Assembly: GCA_949289715.1 (NCBI GenBank)
Contig: CASEPJ010000027.1
Span: forward strand, 1-7,718
From: an uncultured Clostridia bacterium
Lineage (GTDB): Bacteria > Bacillota > Clostridia > Christensenellales > CASEPJ01
Direction of reading: 5' to 3'
Length of the DNA stretch: 7,718 nucleotides
Below are positions 5,895-7,718 of the stretch, in pieces (within the stretch, counting starts at the first letter, position 1; each line of letters begins with the position of its first letter). The position numbers and the translations under genes were made by a program. The notes under the pieces were generated by a model. It did no database searches. It was not told the origin of the DNA and was given only the letters and a program-made list of their open reading frames with translations.

Positions 5895-6505
5895 CAGCAA
5901 CAGGGAATTAGATCGCCGCCCATACATTCGCAGCAGCAATCCGCAATGAGTAAATTAAGACAGCAATTGCTTTCCGAATCGCTGCAACATCCGCTGTTTG
6001 TGCTTCTGTATTCGGCCTGAGGGGCATGCCCCATATTTTGATTATACGAAGAACCCGTCATAGACTCCAACCTTTGATAGGCTTCTTTGTATTTCGGATT
6101 GTTAGGCTCCAATTGTAAAGCCATGGATAGTTGTTTTTTGCTTTCTAAATGCCAATTCTTTTTATAATAAATAATTGACTGTAAATAATGCCATTCGCCG
6201 GTATGTTCGGTAATCGAATCCAGTTTGGCCTGTGCTTCGTTTAATCGGTTCTGTTTTATCAGTTCGTTTATTTCTCCTAAATTACTTCCGTAATTTTCCT
6301 GATTGTTTTTTGCGTTTCTTATTTCCAAAATATCTCGATATGCGTCTTCCAATTCGGTCAGTTTTTTGGCTGCCGTTCTGCCGGCTTCGCCTTCCAAATA
6401 CATATCGTTGGAATATTGCTGTTTTAAAGACGCATATGCGTTATCTACAACGTCATCCGGTGAGTTATCGGGGATGTTTAATATCATATACGGGTTTTTT
6501 CGCAT
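5894..6505 (-). CDS. J-like/TPR protein with ten-cysteine C-terminal tail
   Basis: Three parts can be seen in the 203 residues. Residues 1-64 (NPYMILNIPDNSPDDVV to AYRDIL) follow a DnaJ J-domain, but the HPD tripeptide between helices II and III is missing (YSND instead), so it should not stimulate DnaK in the normal way. Residues 75-148 form TPR-like helix pairs (EINELIKQNRLNEAQ; WHYLQSIIYYKKNW; ALQLEPNNPKYKEAY). Residues 173-203 hold ten cysteines: C173, C174, C181, C182, C190, C191, C192, C194 and the terminal C202-C203. The tail also has CECMGGDLIPCC, which I recall from clostridial J-domain proteins. ATG 6505 has GGAGGG upstream and overlaps the preceding gene by 22 nt; its TGA overlaps the next start. 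Function unknown; a scaffold or metal-binding role is inference. Confidence 0.82.
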   Translation of the reverse strand: MRKNPYMILNIPDNSPDDVVDNAYASLKQQYSNDMYLEGEAGRTAAKKLTELEDAYRDILEIRNAKNNQENYGSNLGEINELIKQNRLNEAQAKLDSITEHTGEWHYLQSIIYYKKNWHLESKKQLSMALQLEPNNPKYKEAYQRLESMTGSSYNQNMGHAPQAEYRSTNSGCCSDSESNCCLNLLIADCCCECMGGDLIPCC

Positions 6506-7341
6506 TTTTTGCCCTCCAATGCGGCTTGTGTTTTATTTTTTATACCTACGAATAATATATTTTCGCATATATTGCTTTTTATATTCAACATAAGATAATT
6601 ATCGGTAATTGCGTTCAAAGTACAATAAAAAATTTCTTTTAAGTTTTTTTCGTTTGTTTTTAAAAATTCTGCTTTGTTTTGGCATTTTTCAAAGGAATAA
6701 TAAAACGGATTGAAGCATTTTTTTTCTATATCTTTATCGTAATCGTCTAAGGCGTCTATCAAATACACCCATTTACCTAAATTATAGCAGAGATTATAAA
6801 AATTTTCGTTATGTTCCTCTATCAATTGAATTCCCAGTTCCGCCATCATAACCGAAAAAGGGTCGCATAATTTGTCCAGCACTATCTCTTTATCGTTTTC
6901 CAATTTTTTTAAATCGGCATATTTGCGGCTTATGATTTCTTCTGCCAAGGGATTTTGCTTTTTTGCTTTTTTATAGGCTTTTTTTAATAAACCTATAACG
7001 TTTTTGGCTTTGAATGATTTTTCATCATTTATATCGTCCAAAGCATTGTGATATATTAAAAGAACATTTATTAAAGTCAATTTATTTGTAATTTCGTCTG
7101 CTACTGTTGAACGTTTTTTAAAAGGATGGAGCACGCAAGTCCTATTGATTATTGTAGGTTCGACGTTTTTGTAGGAATGAACGAGAGAATTTAAAAAGGT
7201 AAAATCGTAATTGGTCGTAAATCTTGAAAATTGCCCGAAAGATTTACCGGAGGCAATGCAAAGACCGCAATAATATGCTTTATAAAGATAAAAATCCTTA
7301 AGTTTCATTTCCGGTTTTTCTGGGGTAATGTATCCGAACAT
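6484..7341 (-). CDS. DUF5685-like helical protein with two Asp-rich motifs
   Basis: This 285-residue, soluble, mostly helical protein begins MFGYITPEKPEMK and has YYCGLC, NYDFTFL and TCVLHP early on, which I recognise as the clostridial DUF5685 family of unknown function. Notable residues are C25-x-x-C28, C69 and H72, a possible metal site. Two acidic motifs follow: DDINDE (102-107, a DDxxD) in a helix starting LLIYHNAL, and DALDDYDKD (196-204) before CFNPF. Two such motifs about 95 residues apart on helices recall the magnesium-diphosphate sites of all-alpha isoprenoid synthases, but other synthase features are not evident to me. AGGAG (7347-7351) precedes ATG 7341, 12 nt after the trpS stop. 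The 3' end overlaps the J-like gene and contains its ribosome binding site. Confidence 0.82.
   Translation of the reverse strand: MFGYITPEKPEMKLKDFYLYKAYYCGLCIASGKSFGQFSRFTTNYDFTFLNSLVHSYKNVEPTIINRTCVLHPFKKRSTVADEITNKLTLINVLLIYHNALDDINDEKSFKAKNVIGLLKKAYKKAKKQNPLAEEIISRKYADLKKLENDKEIVLDKLCDPFSVMMAELGIQLIEEHNENFYNLCYNLGKWVYLIDALDDYDKDIEKKCFNPFYYSFEKCQNKAEFLKTNEKNLKEIFYCTLNAITDNYLMLNIKSNICENILFVGIKNKTQAALEGKKCEKTRI
6512..6517 (-). promoter_or_regulatory. Ribosome binding site of the J-like gene
   Basis: On the minus strand GGAGGG lies 6 nt before ATG 6505, inside the last codons of the DUF5685-like gene (the LEG of its C-terminus). It fixes the start of the J-like gene and shows that the 22-nt overlap is real. 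Confidence 0.75.
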
Positions 7342-7353
7342 TTTTTCTCCTTT

Positions 7354-7718
7354 TTATCTTTGAACGAATCCTACTTTTCTGTAAACTTTCGAAAGGGTTT
7401 TTCTTGCTTTGTATTGCGCTTTGGCGGCGCCTTCTTTATACACGCTTTCCAAATATCCTTTATCGTTTAAAAGTTTTTTATATTCTTCTTGAACGGGTGC
7501 TAACTTTTCTATAACGGCTTCGGCAACACGCAATTTGAAATCTCCGTAACCTAAACCTTCGAACTCTTGTTCTGCTTGAGGAATGGTTTTGTTTGTAAAG
7601 GCGGAATATATGGTCAATAAATTGGAAATTCCCGACGATTCATCGGAATATTTTATGCAATTATTGCTATCGGTAACGGCACGTTTGAATTTTCTTAATA
7701 TAACTTCCGGCGTATCGG
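7354..7718 (-). CDS. trpS: Tryptophanyl-tRNA synthetase, C-terminal part
   Basis: The last 120 residues of tryptophanyl-tRNA synthetase are present; the gene runs off the right edge, so its start is not in the window. The frame opens DTPEVILRKFKRAVTDS at the edge, which in this enzyme follows shortly after the KMSKS loop, and continues SGISNLLTIYSAF, FEGLGYGDFK and AVIEKL to the usual C-terminus ARKTLSKVYRKVGFVQR. These are the C-terminal helices that bind tRNA and complete the class I core; the enzyme charges tRNA-Trp in the cytoplasm. A TTG at 7615-7617 is an internal leucine codon, not a start. The next gene begins 12 nt after its TAA, so the three unknown genes are probably co-transcribed with it. 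Any T-box leader would lie outside the window. Confidence 0.95.
   Translation of the reverse strand, partial: DTPEVILRKFKRAVTDSNNCIKYSDESSGISNLLTIYSAFTNKTIPQAEQEFEGLGYGDFKLRVAEAVIEKLAPVQEEYKKLLNDKGYLESVYKEGAAKAQYKARKTLSKVYRKVGFVQR

Noticed and set aside
5674..5949. Plus-strand frame antisense to the membrane and J-like genes
   Set aside because: It is a shadow of the well-supported minus-strand genes, with no ribosome binding site and no recognisable domain.

Overview
The window looks like AT-rich, low-GC Gram-positive (Clostridia-type Firmicutes) chromosome. This rests on the composition, three near-perfect TTGACA-N17-TATAAT promoters, AGGAG-type Shine-Dalgarno sequences, a tRNA with encoded CCA, and two protein families (a DUF5685-like protein and a J-like protein with a Cys-rich tail) that I associate with Clostridia. 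TGA ends three genes here, so the standard bacterial code applies. No transposase, integrase, phage gene or CRISPR array is visible.

Left part, 1-2640. A minus-strand tRNA-Ser(GCU) has its own promoter and hairpin terminator. Divergent from it lies a TSUP (TauE/SafE) anion permease whose promoter carries an 18-bp near-palindrome exactly between the -35 and -10 boxes, so it is probably repressed by a regulator outside the window. Next come a HAD-family phosphatase with its own consensus promoter and a small XRE helix-turn-helix gene. The XRE gene has an excellent ribosome binding site but is cut by an in-frame TGA at codon 8. It ends at a U-tract terminator.

Middle part, 2660-5305. This is a self-regulated heavy-metal efflux operon. 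A consensus promoter and overlapping TTGAA/TTCAA half-sites precede a CadC/SmtB-type ArsR repressor, which has residues for both known metal sites. A free-standing 73-residue HMA domain and a P1B-type Zn/Cd/Pb ATPase without its own HMA domain follow. The expected circuit is: metal binds the repressor, the repressor leaves the operator, the small HMA protein may hand over metal, and the ATPase exports it.

Right part, 5286-7718, all minus strand. The order of transcription is trpS (3' end only), a DUF5685-like protein, a J-like/TPR/Cys-rich protein, and a six-helix membrane protein. Gaps are 12 nt or overlaps, so this looks like one transcript. It ends at a bidirectional hairpin shared with the metal operon. 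The last three genes are the least understood part of the window and the best candidate for an undescribed system: the DUF5685 protein has two Asp-rich motifs resembling those of all-alpha isoprenoid synthases, its partner lacks the J-domain HPD motif and ends in a ten-cysteine tail finishing in Cys-Cys, and the third is an integral membrane protein.
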